The position numbers and the translations under genes were made by a program. From Paraburkholderia phenazinium (GTDB taxonomy: Bacteria; Pseudomonadota; Gammaproteobacteria; Burkholderiales; Burkholderiaceae), in NCBI RefSeq assembly GCF_900141745.1, contig NZ_FSRM01000001.1, positions 1,488,001 to 1,552,000 of the forward strand: a stretch of 64,000 nucleotides of DNA, given 5' to 3'. The notes under the pieces are model-generated. The model was not told the DNA's origin and made no database searches. It was given only the letters and a program-made list of their open reading frames with translations. The stretch's first letter is position 1, and each line of letters opens with the position of its first letter. Shown here in pieces: positions 17,714 through 29,738 of this stretch.

Positions 17714-19177
17714 TCAACTCCCCAACTTGTTCGGATCCCGCCAGGCCCGTTCGAACGGTAGCCGCCACGCCCGCGGCGCGACGAGCTGATGAATAGCGTT
17801 CGGCCCCCACGACCCCGGTGAATAGAACCGGACAGGCGGAGGAGATTCCAGCAACGCGGTCGACACTTGCCACAAGCGCTCGATGCCCTCAGCGGTTGTG
17901 AACAGCGTACGGTCGCCTCGCATGGCATCAAGAATCAGCCGCTCGTACGCCTCAAGCACGTCGCCAATCATCCCCGTGTCACGCATGGCAAACTGCAGGC
18001 TCAGCTTGTCCAGCCGCATCCCGGGACCCGGCCGCTTGCCATAGAACGACAGCGACATCTTCGACGCATCCGCCAGGTCGAACGTCAAATGATCCGGTCC
18101 CTGGGAACCGACACCGGACCCAGCGGGAAACATGCTCTTGGGCGGTTCGCGAAATGCGATGGAAATGATTCGTTGTCCTTCAGCAAGCCGCTTCCCGGTA
18201 CGGAGATAGAACGGCACACCGGCCCAACGCCAATTGTCGATAGAGCACTTCAACGCAATGAATGTCTCCGTCTCCGACTCAGGACTAACACCTTCCTCGG
18301 CCCGATAACCGGTGTATTGCCCTCGCACGACATCGGAGGGTTGAATCGGCAACATACTGCGAAACACCTTGTTCTTTTCCTCGCTGATCGGCGCTGGTTC
18401 GAGCGAGGTCGGAGGCTCCATCGCCATGAACGCGAGAATCTGGAACAGATGCGTGACCACCATGTCGCGAAACGCTCCGGTCTGCTCATAGAACCCTGCG
18501 CGCTTGCCGAGCCCGAGCGTCTCGGGCACGTCGATCTGCACGTGGTCGATAAAGTTGCGATTCCAGATAGGTTCGAATAGCCCATTCGCAAAGCGGAACG
18601 CGAGAATGTTTTGCGCCGGCTCTTTCCCCAGGAAGTGGTCGATGCGGAAGATCTGCTCTTCTTCGAACACTTCGTGCAGCCTGGCATTCAACGACACCGA
18701 GCTTGCCAGATCGGTCCCAAACGGCTTTTCCATAATGATCCGGGAACGCTCGACCAGTCCCGCGTCCTTGAGCATCCCCACTGCGGACAAGGCCGCGTTT
18801 GGCGGCACGCTCAGATAGTGCAGCCGCTGGCATTGAGCTTCGAGGCTTTGTTCGGCGCGTTCAACCGCGACCTTGAGCGCCTCGGCACCTGCGGCCAGCG
18901 ACAGATAGTCGAGATGCGCGGAAAAGGTCTCCCATTCCGCCTCGACGATCGGGCGACTGGAAAACTCTTCGAGCGCTTCCCGCGCAATACGGCGAAAGTC
19001 ATCCAGCGTGATGTCATCGAGCGCGACCGCAATCACCCGGCAGCCGGGAATAAAGCCCGCACTCGCCAGATGGAACAAACCGGGCAAGAGCTTGCGTCGC
19101 GCCAGATCGCCGGTGGCGCCGAAGAGGACGACTACTTGGGGAAACCGCGGACCCACTCCTGGGGAGATCTTCGCCAT
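17714..19177 (-). CDS. zwf: Second glucose-6-phosphate dehydrogenase, divergent type
   Basis: A 487-residue G6PDH clearly different from the one at 5283. The Rossmann motif is [17 protein letters not shown] (about 19-35), followed by MEKPFGTDL and the active-site block [13 protein letters not shown]. All key elements are present, so it should oxidise glucose 6-phosphate; cofactor preference may differ. It stands alone, without pgl or edd, convergent with the BON gene and divergent from the amino-acid importer. No HexR-type palindrome is visible upstream, so control is probably separate from the zwf-pgl-glk operon. Confidence 0.9.
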   Translation of the reverse strand: MAKISPGVGPRFPQVVVLFGATGDLARRKLLPGLFHLASAGFIPGCRVIAVALDDITLDDFRRIAREALEEFSSRPIVEAEWETFSAHLDYLSLAAGAEALKVAVERAEQSLEAQCQRLHYLSVPPNAALSAVGMLKDAGLVERSRIIMEKPFGTDLASSVSLNARLHEVFEEEQIFRIDHFLGKEPAQNILAFRFANGLFEPIWNRNFIDHVQIDVPETLGLGKRAGFYEQTGAFRDMVVTHLFQILAFMAMEPPTSLEPAPISEEKNKVFRSMLPIQPSDVVRGQYTGYRAEEGVSPESETETFIALKCSIDNWRWAGVPFYLRTGKRLAEGQRIISIAFREPPKSMFPAGSGVGSQGPDHLTFDLADASKMSLSFYGKRPGPGMRLDKLSLQFAMRDTGMIGDVLEAYERLILDAMRGDRTLFTTAEGIERLWQVSTALLESPPPVRFYSPGSWGPNAIHQLVAPRAWRLPFERAWRDPNKLGS

Positions 19178-19576
19178 CGTGCTGATCCTTGTTGGTTAGC
19201 GACGTCAAACGAAAGGGCGATACGCCAGGGCGAAGCCCCGCTGGATTTCAGCAAGCAATTCTACGCGGCGAAAAGTTAAAAGAGCCGCCCGAGCACGGGG
19301 CGGATTCGCCAAAAACGCGCGAGGCTTTCGCGCTTCGAGCATTCCGGAGCCGCGAGGCACAGTGAAGTCAGGCTGGCGTATACCCCATTGCAACGATTTT
19401 TTTCCCGTGAAACACTCTGTCCATCTGCTGTGTCGGACTGTTATCCGATATACCAGACAAATGAATTCTGGCGTGCGATTGCCTTTGAGCTCCTCGATTG
19501 GAGCGCGCCGCGAAGGCTAGGCTGATCGCCGTTTCCGTCCATGCGTGGACTTCTCACTTCAGATCGGGATTGAAAA
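19178..19576. other. Divergent intergenic region, zwf2 / amino-acid importer
   Basis: About 400 bases with no supported gene. It must hold the promoters of both flanking genes. I see no clear palindrome or strong sigma70 pair; the sequence around 19380-19460 is AT-richer and the likeliest promoter area. Confidence 0.4.
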
Positions 19577-20410
19577 ATGAGAATCGTCAGGGAAAGCGCA
19601 AGAGTCGCGTGTTTGCTCGCAGTGGCCGGTCTGATGGTATTCGCCGGCTGCACGAAAATCGCCCAGTCAGATCAGGGCGGCGCGGCTGATTCGGCGCTCA
19701 AGCAGGTTCTGCAGCGCGGCACCTTGCGCGTAGGCGACTGTTTGACCTTTGCACCATTCGGCTTCTACAACAAGGATGGCCAGCCCGACGGTTACGACGT
19801 TGACCTCGCGAAAGAACTGGCCAAGCAGATGGGCGTCAAGCTCGAAGTCGTGAATACGACGAGTGCCAATCGCATTCCGAATCTGCAAACGAGCAAGGTC
19901 GACGTGGTGTTCTGCAACTTCACCCGCAACCTCGAGCGTGCCAAGGAAATCTCCTTTACGAATCCGTACGTGGTGGCGAGCGAAGCGCTGCTGGTGAAGA
20001 AAAGCAGCGGCATCAAGTCCATTGCCGATATGTCGAATCGCACGATTGCCACCGTCAAAGGCTCGACGAACGGTGATGAAGTGCGCTCGTTGAACATGCA
20101 GGTCAAGATTCAGGAGTTCGACAGCTCGGAGGCCGCGATCCTGGCGGTCAAGCAAGGCCAGGCCGACGCCATGATCGAGGACAACAACTTCCTCGCGTAT
20201 CAGGCAACGCTCGATCCGGATCTGACCGTGACCAACGAAGCATTGGTGCCGCTCGAATACAACGCGTTCGGCGTCAAGCAGGGAGATCAGGTCTGGCTCG
20301 ATTATCTGAACCTGTTCCTGTTCAACACCAACGCCTCCAAGCTGAACGCGCAGCTTTACAAGAAGTGGTTCGGCACAGATCCGCGCTTCCCGCTGAATCC
20401 GCAGTATTGA
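19577..20410 (+). CDS. Polar amino-acid ABC transporter substrate-binding lipoprotein
   Basis: A 277-residue family-3 solute-binding protein. The lipobox is VFAGC, with Cys at about residue 25, so it is membrane-anchored after processing. The family start GTLRVGDCLTFAPFGFYNKDGQPDGYDVDL (written in parts: GTLRVG, then GYDVDLAKELAKQMG) and DVVFCNFTRNLERAKEISFTNPY are typical of amino-acid binders. It heads a four-gene importer (binder, two permeases, ATPase). The ribosome site is weak. The substrate cannot be named from sequence. Confidence 0.88.
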   Translation: MRIVRESARVACLLAVAGLMVFAGCTKIAQSDQGGAADSALKQVLQRGTLRVGDCLTFAPFGFYNKDGQPDGYDVDLAKELAKQMGVKLEVVNTTSANRIPNLQTSKVDVVFCNFTRNLERAKEISFTNPYVVASEALLVKKSSGIKSIADMSNRTIATVKGSTNGDEVRSLNMQVKIQEFDSSEAAILAVKQGQADAMIEDNNFLAYQATLDPDLTVTNEALVPLEYNAFGVKQGDQVWLDYLNLFLFNTNASKLNAQLYKKWFGTDPRFPLNPQY

Positions 20411-20461
20411 ATCCGCGCGTGCTCCACGTCGGCTCAACGTCGTCTCAAGGACGGAGGAACC

Positions 20462-21178
20462 ATGAGCTATGAATGGCTGACCCTTGCGGGTTACTGGAAC
20501 GATTTTGTTCGAGCAGCGTGGCTGACGCTTCAGATCACGCTGCTGGCCTTCATCCTCGCGATGCTGCTCGGCTTGCTGACCGCGCTGGCGAGCGCGTCGC
20601 GTGTCGGACTGTTGCGCGCCATCGCAAGTGTCTATATCGAAGCGATCCGCAATACGCCAGTACTGCTACAGATATTCATCGTGTTCTTTGGGTTGCCATC
20701 GCTCGGGGTTACGCTGAATGCCTATACGGCGGGCGTTATTGCGTTGGGCGTGAACGTCGGCGCATACCTCGCCGAGGTGTTTCGTGCGGGCATTCAGTCG
20801 GTGCCGCGCGGTCAACTGGAAGCTGCGTCGATTCTCGGCTTGGGGCGCTCGCAGATCTTTGTAGAAGTGATTTTGCCGCAGGCCGCGCGTGCCGTTTTTC
20901 CGGCGATCGTCAATAACCTGATTCAACTGCTGCTCGGCACGTCGCTTCTGTCGGCGATTGCGTTGCCGGAGTTGAGCGGGACGGCGACGGTGATCAACGC
21001 ACGCACGCTGCTCTATCTCCAGACCTTCACGATCACGTTGATCGCCTATCTGGTGTTGAGCGGCGTGCTGTCGTGGATCGCAGGCCAGATCGGTACGCGT
21101 GTTTTCCATCCTCCGCTGGTCATGACGAAACGCTCGCGTCGCCCATTCTTTATGGCGCGACAAAGCGATCGCACGTGA
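20462..21178 (+). CDS. Amino-acid ABC transporter permease (HisM/GlnP type)
   Basis: A 238-residue inner-membrane permease of the polar amino-acid family. IEAIRNTPVLLQIFIVFFGL (about 60-79) is the family signature RxTPxLxQ, and the EAA-like loop reads GQLEAASILGLGRSQIF. A CGGAGGA site precedes the ATG. It lies 51 bp after the binder and 22 bp before the second permease, so it should be co-transcribed. Confidence 0.88.
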   Translation: MSYEWLTLAGYWNDFVRAAWLTLQITLLAFILAMLLGLLTALASASRVGLLRAIASVYIEAIRNTPVLLQIFIVFFGLPSLGVTLNAYTAGVIALGVNVGAYLAEVFRAGIQSVPRGQLEAASILGLGRSQIFVEVILPQAARAVFPAIVNNLIQLLLGTSLLSAIALPELSGTATVINARTLLYLQTFTITLIAYLVLSGVLSWIAGQIGTRVFHPPLVMTKRSRRPFFMARQSDRT

Positions 21179-21200
21179 GCGCGCAACCAGGAGACCGGAC

Positions 21201-21851
21201 ATGTCAAGCGAATTGCTAACCACGAGCCTCGCGATCCTGATTCAGGGGCTGGTGGCAACACTGCTGCTATCTGTGGCGTCGATTATTGGCGGAACGCTGA
21301 TTGGACTGCTCGCAGCCGTACTGCGGTCATTCGGACCGTGGGGGACGCCGCGCATTGCCAGGCTCTATACCGAACTGTTTCGCGGTACACCTGTGCTGAT
21401 CACGCTGATGTTTATCTATTTCGGCGTGTCGTATTTCGGCTATGCGATCGATGTCTTTGCAGCAGGCGTGGTGGGCCTGAGCGTCTATCAAGGTGCCTAC
21501 ATTGCCGAGATATTCCGCTCCGGCATCGAGGCCGTGCCCAAAGGACAGTGGGAAGTCTCGCAGATCCTCGGGCTCAGCAAGACGCAAGCGTTCTTTTCGG
21601 TGGTTCTGCCGCAGACCGGAAAGATCGTGATGCCGCCGCTCATTGGTCAGTATCTATCGCTTATCAAGGACACGTCGATCGTCAGCATGATCGGCATGTC
21701 GGAATTGATGCATGCGGGTCAGGCTATTGTCGATCGGGTAGGCAAACCGGTTGAAATCTATGGACTCGTTGCCGTGCTTTATTTCGTTGTGTGCTTCCCA
21801 CTGTCGCAGTGGGTGCGCCACCATGATCGAAGAAGGAGCCTGTTGTCATGA
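21201..21851 (+). CDS. Amino-acid ABC transporter permease, second subunit
   Basis: A 216-residue permease with the same family marks: [19 protein letters not shown] and [19 protein letters not shown]. An AGGAGA site precedes the ATG. Its stop overlaps the start of the ATPase gene by 4 bp (ATGA), a sign of coupled translation. Confidence 0.88.
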   Translation: MSSELLTTSLAILIQGLVATLLLSVASIIGGTLIGLLAAVLRSFGPWGTPRIARLYTELFRGTPVLITLMFIYFGVSYFGYAIDVFAAGVVGLSVYQGAYIAEIFRSGIEAVPKGQWEVSQILGLSKTQAFFSVVLPQTGKIVMPPLIGQYLSLIKDTSIVSMIGMSELMHAGQAIVDRVGKPVEIYGLVAVLYFVVCFPLSQWVRHHDRRRSLLS

Positions 21852-22618
21852 CCGCTACTACCTCTACCACCGCTTCTGCTGCGTCCAGGCCGATCATCAA
21901 TCTGACTGGCGTCAGCAAGTCCTTTGGTGCCACGCAGGTGCTCAAGGAGATCAACCTGGATGTGCGGCCGGGTGAGGTGCTCGTGCTGATCGGCGCATCA
22001 GGGTCCGGAAAGAGCACGGTGCTGCGCATCATGAGTGGTCTGGAAACGGCCGACGCCGGCGAAGTCTGGGTCAACGAAGTGCCGCTGCACGACGCCCGTC
22101 GCGCCAAGGAAATCCGCGGGCACGTGGGTATGGTGTTTCAGCAATTCAACCTGTTTCCCCACAAGACTGCGCTCGGCAACGTTACGCTTGCGCTGATCAA
22201 GGCGCGCAAGATGAGCCAGAGGGATGCGCGCAAACGCGCGATCGATGCCCTCGATCGTGTGGGCCTCGCCGATCGCGCCGATCACTATCCGAGCCAGCTC
22301 TCCGGCGGCCAGCAGCAGCGGGTGGCGATTGCCCGGGCGCTGGCGGTCGAGCCGGGCATCATGTTCTTCGACGAAGCCACTTCCGCACTCGACCCGGAAC
22401 TGGTCGGCGAGGTGACGGAGGTCATGCGCGGCTTGGCGCGCGACGGTATGACGATGGTCGTCGTCACGCACGAGATGGGCTTTGCGCGCAAAACCGCCGA
22501 CCGCGTCGTGTTCATGGACAAAGGCGTGATAGCGGAGCAGGGCGCGCCTGAGGATATCTTCGTGAACCCGCAGAATGATCGCACCCGGCAGTTCCTGCAT
22601 CGCGTGCTCGACCATTGA
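21848..22618 (+). CDS. Amino-acid ABC transporter ATP-binding protein (GlnQ/HisP type)
   Basis: The 256-residue ATPase has Walker [10 protein letters not shown] (about 49-57), signature [15 protein letters not shown] (about 153-167) and Walker [14 protein letters not shown]. The motif [18 protein letters not shown] is specific for polar amino-acid importers. It overlaps the preceding permease and ends 51 bp before the IclR gene in the same direction. Confidence 0.9.
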   Translation: MTATTSTTASAASRPIINLTGVSKSFGATQVLKEINLDVRPGEVLVLIGASGSGKSTVLRIMSGLETADAGEVWVNEVPLHDARRAKEIRGHVGMVFQQFNLFPHKTALGNVTLALIKARKMSQRDARKRAIDALDRVGLADRADHYPSQLSGGQQQRVAIARALAVEPGIMFFDEATSALDPELVGEVTEVMRGLARDGMTMVVVTHEMGFARKTADRVVFMDKGVIAEQGAPEDIFVNPQNDRTRQFLHRVLDH

Positions 22619-22669
22619 CCATTCACCGTGCGCTAAACTGCGAACCCTATCGCCGACGGAGTTGAAGGA

Positions 22670-23458
22670 ATGTCAGCACCAGAGTCATCGAGAGCGCGAG
22701 GCGTTGACCGCGTCGTCGGTATTCTCAAGCAATTGCATATCGCGCGCCGTCCGATGACGATGCGCGAACTGATCGAGGCGACTGGCGCGCCGCGCTCGAG
22801 CATTTACGAGCTGGTCACGATTCTGACGGAAGCGGGGTGGCTCGAGATAGCGGCCGACGGTAGCGTATTTTTCGGTCGCGAGATGCATTACTACGGCGCC
22901 GACTACGCGGTGCATAACGATCTGATCAGCCGTGCTCATCAGACGATCCTCGCGCTCGTCAGGAACCACGACGAGACCGCGCAGTTGTGCATGCTCGAGG
23001 GCAACAAGTACACCGTGGTGCTGTCGGAGAATAGCTCGCGGCCGTTCAACATCAGCTCGGACATCGGCGTGAAAGTGCCGATTCCGTGGACCGCGACGGG
23101 CCGGCTGCTGCTCGGACATCTGCGTCCGGACGAGATTCGCGCGCTGATTCCGGACGAGGACTTTGTCCTCGACAACGGCAGCCGGGTTGAATTCGGGGAT
23201 TTCCTGCGGGACGTCGAAAAGGCCGCCGAACAGGGCTACTGTTGTACCGAAGGACTGTCGCACACCTTTCGATACTGCATGGCGGCGCCGATACGCGACC
23301 GGACCGGTCTGCCGGTCGCTGCGCTTTGCTTCATGACGAGCCGCGATACGGCGCCGGAAAAAACGCACCACGATGCTGGAAGATCTGATCCGATCGTCGA
23401 AAGCGCTTTCGCAGCCTTATGTTCGTATGTAGACGCGAGTGAAGTTACTCTCGCATGA
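22670..23458 (+). CDS. IclR-family transcriptional regulator
   Basis: A 262-residue regulator with an N-terminal winged helix (about 10-70: GVDRVVGILKQLHIARRPMT, ...APRSSIYELVTILTEAGWLE) and an IclR ligand-binding domain (about 80-255: VPIPWTATGRLLLGHL, GYCCTEGLSHTFRYCMAAPI). A GAAGGA site precedes the ATG. Its position just behind the amino-acid importer suggests it controls it, possibly as a co-transcribed autoregulator; that link is inferred. Confidence 0.85.
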   Translation: MSAPESSRARGVDRVVGILKQLHIARRPMTMRELIEATGAPRSSIYELVTILTEAGWLEIAADGSVFFGREMHYYGADYAVHNDLISRAHQTILALVRNHDETAQLCMLEGNKYTVVLSENSSRPFNISSDIGVKVPIPWTATGRLLLGHLRPDEIRALIPDEDFVLDNGSRVEFGDFLRDVEKAAEQGYCCTEGLSHTFRYCMAAPIRDRTGLPVAALCFMTSRDTAPEKTHHDAGRSDPIVESAFAALCSYVDASEVTLA

Positions 23459-23464
23459 CCTGGC

Positions 23465-24085
23465 TCAGTGCGGCAACCGTACGTTGAACTTAAACGTGGC
23501 GAGTCTCGTGAGCAGGATGAACGCGGTGGCGATCAGTACGCTGTAGACCGTATCGAAGTTGAAGTAATCGAGCAGTAGATACAGCCAGCATCCAAGAAAC
23601 GCGCAGGTCGCGTAGGGTCTTGAATCGCGCAGAATCAGCGGCACTTCGTTGCAGACCACGTCGCGGATCACGCCGCCGAACACGCCCGTCAGGACACCCA
23701 GCATCACCGATGTGAACCAGGGCATCTGCGCATCGAGCGCCAACGATGTGCCGGAGATGCTAAAAAGGCCAAGCCCGATTGCATCCGCCACCAGTAGTAC
23801 GCGCTCGGACAGCAGCTTCGACGTCATCTTCAACAACGTCGGCGCGAACAGCGACATCACGAAGATCGCTATCACGTACGGCTGATGCTCGACCCAGTAG
23901 AACGGCCTGCGCTCCAGCAGCACATCGCGTACGGTCCCACCGCCAAATGCCGTTGCCATCGCCACGAGAAATGTTCCGACGGCATCGAGCCGTCGCGTAC
24001 GTGCCTCAATAAAACCGGAGATGGCATAGGCGAAAATCGCCAGCGCCTCCATGATGCCAAGCGCGAGGGTCAGCCTCGGATGCAT
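23465..24085 (-). CDS. TRIC/UPF0126-type membrane channel (YadS-like)
   Basis: A 206-residue inner-membrane protein with about seven hydrophobic segments and the duplicated family motif: AVGTFLVAMATAFGGGTVRDVLL (in parts, GGGTVRD near residue 45) and GVLTGVFGGVIRDVVCNEVP (near 125). Prokaryotic TRIC proteins are trimeric monovalent cation channels, though E. coli-type YadS/YicG proteins are also linked to amino-acid uptake. ATG 24085 starts the usual MHPRLTLALGIMEAL. It lies 13 bp after the Smr gene, so they are likely co-transcribed. Confidence 0.85.
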   Translation of the reverse strand: MHPRLTLALGIMEALAIFAYAISGFIEARTRRLDAVGTFLVAMATAFGGGTVRDVLLERRPFYWVEHQPYVIAIFVMSLFAPTLLKMTSKLLSERVLLVADAIGLGLFSISGTSLALDAQMPWFTSVMLGVLTGVFGGVIRDVVCNEVPLILRDSRPYATCAFLGCWLYLLLDYFNFDTVYSVLIATAFILLTRLATFKFNVRLPH

Positions 24086-24098
24086 TGATGAAGCCCTG

Positions 24099-24857
24099 TC
24101 ACGGTTTGGAGTGAGCGGCCTGCGCGCCCGGTTGCAGCAGCACGAGCACCGCGCCAGCGCCGCCGTCATGCGCCCTTGCCTGGCAGAACGCGATGACTTC
24201 TTCCTTTTGCACCAGCCACGCCCGCACTTTGCCCTTCAACACCGGTTCCTTGCCGATAGATCCAAGCCCCTTGCCATGAATCACGCGCAGGCAACGCAGT
24301 CCGCGTTTGACCGACTCACGAATAAACTCAGCCAGCGCCTCACGTGCCTCGTCGCGCCGCATTCCATGCAGATCCAGTTGGGCTTGCACGATCCACGCCC
24401 CGCGCCTCAGTTTGCGTACGACCTCCTGACTCACTCCAGGTCGGCAATAGGAAAGCGTCTCATCGGTCTCGAGCAAGACCTCAGGATCGAACTCATCCGA
24501 AATCGCTTCGTGCAGCACGGCCTCTTCATCCAGCTTTGTCTGCACCGGCATAGGCGATGGAGGCGTGCGTGTCGGTGGCACCCTTGCCGGCACCACCAAG
24601 GGTGCCACGGCGCCCACTTCCCGCCGGAACAGATCGGCATCCGCCGACGCCTCCCGCTGAGCTTGCGCCGCCGCCGCGCGCTCGCGTTCACGCCGCTCGG
24701 CATCGCCTTTCAGCGCGGCACGCAAGGCACCCAAACCGGCAAGCCCAGCCGCCGGCTCGATCACCGGTTTGGGCGGCGCAACTGGCGCGGGCGTCGGCTC
24801 AACAGCGGCCGCGCGTGGGCGTTTAGGTTCGCTAGGGTGGGGCAGATTCTTTGCCAT
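24099..24857 (-). CDS. Smr-domain protein
   Basis: A 252-residue protein with a charged, Pro/Ala-rich first half and a C-terminal Smr domain (about 165-250) marked by LDLHGMRRDEAREAL and VIHGKGLGS. Smr domains are nucleases; stand-alone ones of this kind (YdaL/SmrA/SmrB group) include the endonuclease SmrB, which cuts mRNA at collided ribosomes. Which activity this one has cannot be read from sequence. ATG 24857 (MAKNLPHPS) is preferred to a longer frame. Upstream is trxB, with a terminator between. Confidence 0.85.
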   Translation of the reverse strand: MAKNLPHPSEPKRPRAAAVEPTPAPVAPPKPVIEPAAGLAGLGALRAALKGDAERRERERAAAAQAQREASADADLFRREVGAVAPLVVPARVPPTRTPPSPMPVQTKLDEEAVLHEAISDEFDPEVLLETDETLSYCRPGVSQEVVRKLRRGAWIVQAQLDLHGMRRDEAREALAEFIRESVKRGLRCLRVIHGKGLGSIGKEPVLKGKVRAWLVQKEEVIAFCQARAHDGGAGAVLVLLQPGAQAAHSKP

Positions 24858-24960
24858 AACGGTGATACGGTGGAAAGTCGATCGTCGCGTGAGGCCATCG
24901 CGCGTCTCGCAGTGCATCTGATGCTCGAAACAACCGGCCGCACGGTCGCGACACGGCGCA

Positions 24961-24999
24961 AAAGCAAAAGGGCCGCCAGCTTGCCAGCCGCGGCCCTTC
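24961..24999 (-). terminator. Terminator after trxB
   Basis: On the minus strand AAGGGCCGC and GGCGGCCCTT pair around a loop of about 12 nt, followed by TTTTGCTTTT. It lies about 110 bp after the trxB stop and before the Smr gene start. Confidence 0.6.
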
Positions 25000-25111
25000 G
25001 TATGCTGCCAGCGGTATCCGGTAAGCGTTCAGGCCTGAGGTCTGCCGCCATTTTACCTTTGCCGCTTCATCAAGCCGGCGTGCTTGCCCGGCTTGATCGC
25101 CATCGCACCGC

Positions 25112-26440
<1,329 letters not shown>

Positions 26441-28756
26441 ATGGCAAAAGCTCCTTATTCCGCGAGCGCGCAGGCATTGCCCCACCGCATGTCGCGCCTC
26501 TTCACCGAAATCCGCTGGATCCTGCAGGTCGCGCTTGGCGTTTTCCTGCTGATGGCGCTCGTCAGCTACAGCCGGCACGACCCGAGCTGGACGCATGCTG
26601 CCCAGGTCGACCGTATAGCCAACTGGGCCGGCCGGGTCGGCGCCTGGACCTCCGATATTCTTCTCCTGCTGTTCGGCCTGTCCGCCTACTGGTGGGTGGT
26701 GCTGCTCGGCCGCAGCATCTCGGCCAACTACCGGCGCATCACCCGTCACGAAGAACTCAACGAGGACAAGCCACGTGATGCGAGCTGGCTCGCCGAGGTA
26801 TTCGCTTTCGTTCTGGTCCTGCTCGCTAGCGACGGCATCGAAGCGCTGCGCATGTGGTCCCTCAAGGTGCAGTTGCCGCGCGCGCCGGGCGGCGTGATCG
26901 GTGAGGCGGTGGCTCGGGGCGTTTCGCACGCGCTCGGCTTCACGGGCGGCACGCTGGCGCTGATCGTGGCGCTGGCCATCGGTTTATCGCTGTACTTTCG
27001 TTTTTCGTGGCTTTCCGTGGCTGAACGGGTCGGCGAATCGATCATCTCTGCCGTCACGTTTGCCCGTCTGCGCCGCGAGGCTGGCCGCGACCGCAAGCTG
27101 GGCGAGGCCGCCGCCGTGAAGCGTGAGGGCAAGGTGGAGCAGGGTCGCGTGCGCATCGAAGAGCACGAGCCGGTCATGATCGTGCCGCCGGTGGTCACGC
27201 CGGCCAAGTCCGAGCGCGTCGAGAAAGAACGTCAGGTGCCGCTGTTTACCGATCTGCCAGGCGACTCGACACTGCCGCCCATCTCGCTGCTCGACCCCGC
27301 GCCGGCCGCACAGGAAACCATTTCGCCCGACACGCTCGAGTTCACCTCCCGTCTGATCGAGAAGAAGCTGAAGGATTTCGGCGTCGAAGTGAGTGTGGTG
27401 GCGGCTTATCCAGGCCCGGTTGTTACGCGCTACGAAATCGAGCCGGCCACTGGTGTGAAGGGCAGCCAGATCGTTAATCTGGCGAAGGACCTGGCGCGGT
27501 CGCTGTCGCTGGTGTCGATCCGTGTGGTCGAAACGATTCCCGGCAAGAATTTCATGGCGCTGGAGTTGCCGAACCAGCGCCGTCAGACTGTGAGCCTCTC
27601 CGAGATTCTCGGCTCGGCTGTGTACGCAGACGCTGCTTCGCCGCTCACCATGGGCCTCGGCAAGGACATCGGCGGCAAGCCGGTGTGCGCCGACCTTGCC
27701 AAGATGCCGCACTTGCTGGTGGCCGGCACAACCGGTTCGGGCAAGTCCGTGGGGATCAACGCGATGATCCTCTCGCTGCTCTACAAGGCGAGCGCCGAGC
27801 AGGTCCGGATGATCCTGATCGACCCGAAGATGCTGGAAATGAGCGTCTACGAAGGCATACCGCATCTGCTGTGTCCGGTGGTTACGGACATGCGTCAGGC
27901 CGGTCATGCGCTGAACTGGGCCGTTGCGGAAATGGAGCGCCGCTACAAGCTGATGAGCAAGCTTGGCGTGCGTAATCTCGCCGGCTACAACAACAAGATC
28001 GACGAAGCGGCCAAGCGCGAAGAAAAACTGCCGAATCCGTTCAGTCTGACGCCGGACGAACCCGAACCGCTCACGCGCTTGCCGAATATCGTGGTCGTAA
28101 TCGACGAACTGGCTGACCTGATGATGGTGGTCGGCAAGAAGGTCGAGGAACTGATCGCGCGGATCGCGCAGAAGGCGCGGGCGGCCGGCATCCACCTGAT
28201 TCTGGCGACGCAGCGGCCTTCGGTCGACGTCATCACCGGCCTGATCAAGGCCAACGTGCCGACGCGGATGGCCTTCCAGGTGTCGTCGAAGATCGACTCC
28301 CGGACGATTCTCGATCAGCAGGGCGCCGAATCGCTGCTCGGCATGGGCGACATGCTCTACCTGCCGCCTGGCAGCGGCCTGCCGGTGCGCGTGCATGGCG
28401 CGTTTGTGTCCGATGAGGAAGTGCACCGCGTCGTCGAGAAACTCCGGGAACAGGGCGAGCCGAACTATATCGAGGGCATTCTCGAAGGTGGAGTGACCAG
28501 CGACGGCGACGAAGGATCTGCAGGCGCCGAGGGAACTGGCGCGGGCGGCGGCGAGTCGGACCCTCTGTACGATCAGGCGGTGGAAGTCGTTATCAAGAAT
28601 CGCCGTGCGTCGATTTCGCTGGTGCAGCGGCATTTGCGTATCGGCTACAACCGCGCAGCGCGCCTGCTCGAGCAGATGGAGCAATCCGGGCTCGTGTCCG
28701 CGATGTCGTCGAACGGCAATCGCGAGATTCTCACCCCGGCGCGCGAAGCCGAGTAG
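26441..28756 (+). CDS. ftsK: DNA translocase FtsK
   Basis: A 771-residue septal DNA pump that aligns chromosome dimers for resolution during division. Four hydrophobic segments occupy about residues 22-180. The linker is short, so this is a compact FtsK as in many betaproteobacteria. The motor domain has Walker [13 protein letters not shown] (about 429) and Walker [35 protein letters not shown] follows. The C-terminal gamma domain (about 708-765: [20 protein letters not shown]) recognises KOPS sequences. It starts the ftsK-lolA group. Confidence 0.95.
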   Translation: MAKAPYSASAQALPHRMSRLFTEIRWILQVALGVFLLMALVSYSRHDPSWTHAAQVDRIANWAGRVGAWTSDILLLLFGLSAYWWVVLLGRSISANYRRITRHEELNEDKPRDASWLAEVFAFVLVLLASDGIEALRMWSLKVQLPRAPGGVIGEAVARGVSHALGFTGGTLALIVALAIGLSLYFRFSWLSVAERVGESIISAVTFARLRREAGRDRKLGEAAAVKREGKVEQGRVRIEEHEPVMIVPPVVTPAKSERVEKERQVPLFTDLPGDSTLPPISLLDPAPAAQETISPDTLEFTSRLIEKKLKDFGVEVSVVAAYPGPVVTRYEIEPATGVKGSQIVNLAKDLARSLSLVSIRVVETIPGKNFMALELPNQRRQTVSLSEILGSAVYADAASPLTMGLGKDIGGKPVCADLAKMPHLLVAGTTGSGKSVGINAMILSLLYKASAEQVRMILIDPKMLEMSVYEGIPHLLCPVVTDMRQAGHALNWAVAEMERRYKLMSKLGVRNLAGYNNKIDEAAKREEKLPNPFSLTPDEPEPLTRLPNIVVVIDELADLMMVVGKKVEELIARIAQKARAAGIHLILATQRPSVDVITGLIKANVPTRMAFQVSSKIDSRTILDQQGAESLLGMGDMLYLPPGSGLPVRVHGAFVSDEEVHRVVEKLREQGEPNYIEGILEGGVTSDGDEGSAGAEGTGAGGGESDPLYDQAVEVVIKNRRASISLVQRHLRIGYNRAARLLEQMEQSGLVSAMSSNGNREILTPAREAE

Positions 28757-28897
28757 GCGGCCTCACCCGCGTGGTCCGCTTAGGGAACATCTTAGATGAA
28801 CATTCAAGTGGCCCACGCCCCAACATAGACGGCCGGCGACGCTGACCTTGCGCGTCGCCACCCCGTCGCCGGTCCGATTCAATTCACGGAGAATGAT

Positions 28898-29614
28898 ATG
28901 CAGCAATACGCTGGGCACCGCGCCCACCCTGACCGTCTCGGACATCTGGTTCGAACGCTCGTGCGCGGGATTGGCCGCGTCGCGATCGGTGCGTCGCTGC
29001 TGGTCGCGCAACACGCATTCGCGAGCGGAACCGAGCAGTTGAAGGCGTTTGTTTCACAGGTGCATTCGGCGCGCGGCGATTTCGTGCAGCAGGAAGTGCG
29101 CGCGCCGAGCAAGGCACAAAGCGCGAGCGACGCTGTGCAGGTCATGCCGAAAAACAGTACGTCCAGCGGCACGTTTGTGTTCGCGCGACCAGGCAAGTTC
29201 ATCTGGTCGTACGAGAAACCCTATCAACAGATTCTGCAGGCAGACGGCGACAAGCTCTACGTATACGACAAGGATCTGAATCAGGTTACGGTGCGCCCGC
29301 TTGGGGGTGCCTTGGGCGCTAGCCCTGCCGCGATCCTGTTCGGCAGCAACGACCTGGACAAGAATTTCACGCTGCGCGACGCGGGTGTGAAGGCTGGGAT
29401 CGATTGGCTCGAGCTGATTCCGAAGGCCAAAGACACGCAGTTTCAAAGCGTGGGTATCGGTTTTCGCGACGGCAATCTGCAAGCCATGGAGTTACACGAC
29501 GTGTTCGGCAACGTAACCTTGCTGACCTTCTCGAACATCCAGAAAAATCCGCCGCTGCCCGCGGATGCGTTCAAGTTCACCGTGCCGAAGGGCGCGGATG
29601 TGATCAACGGCTAA
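28898..29614 (+). CDS. lolA: Outer-membrane lipoprotein carrier protein LolA
   Basis: A periplasmic chaperone that carries lipoproteins from LolCDE to LolB. The 238 residues begin with an unusually long N-terminus before the signal core ([17 protein letters not shown], cleavage near residue 46). They continue with [38 protein letters not shown] and [19 protein letters not shown], the LolA pattern. A stretch at about 69-88 ([20 protein letters not shown]) is longer than in E. coli. A CGGAGAA site precedes the ATG. It follows ftsK by 140 bp. Confidence 0.92.
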   Translation: MQQYAGHRAHPDRLGHLVRTLVRGIGRVAIGASLLVAQHAFASGTEQLKAFVSQVHSARGDFVQQEVRAPSKAQSASDAVQVMPKNSTSSGTFVFARPGKFIWSYEKPYQQILQADGDKLYVYDKDLNQVTVRPLGGALGASPAAILFGSNDLDKNFTLRDAGVKAGIDWLELIPKAKDTQFQSVGIGFRDGNLQAMELHDVFGNVTLLTFSNIQKNPPLPADAFKFTVPKGADVING

Positions 29615-29649
29615 GCGCGCATCGCAGCTGTTGGTCGGGTATTGCCCGG

Positions 29650-29676
29650 GGCCGCGCAGGTTTGCGCGGCCTTTTT
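29650..29676 (+). terminator. Terminator of lolA
   Basis: GGCCGCGC pairs with GCGCGGCC around AGGTTT and is followed by TTTTTATT. It lies 36 bp after the lolA stop. A terminator here, and not continuation into rarA, fits the view that the following opposite-strand DNA is an insertion. Confidence 0.85.
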
Positions 29677-29738
29677 ATTGGGTATCTGCCATTTGGCGCG
29701 GAATATCGGCCTGTCAAACACTTAGGATGGCCCAGGCC

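Noticed and set aside
26984..28684. 566-codon minus-strand frame over ftsK
   Set aside because: Shadow of ftsK caused by high GC; no start signal or motifs.
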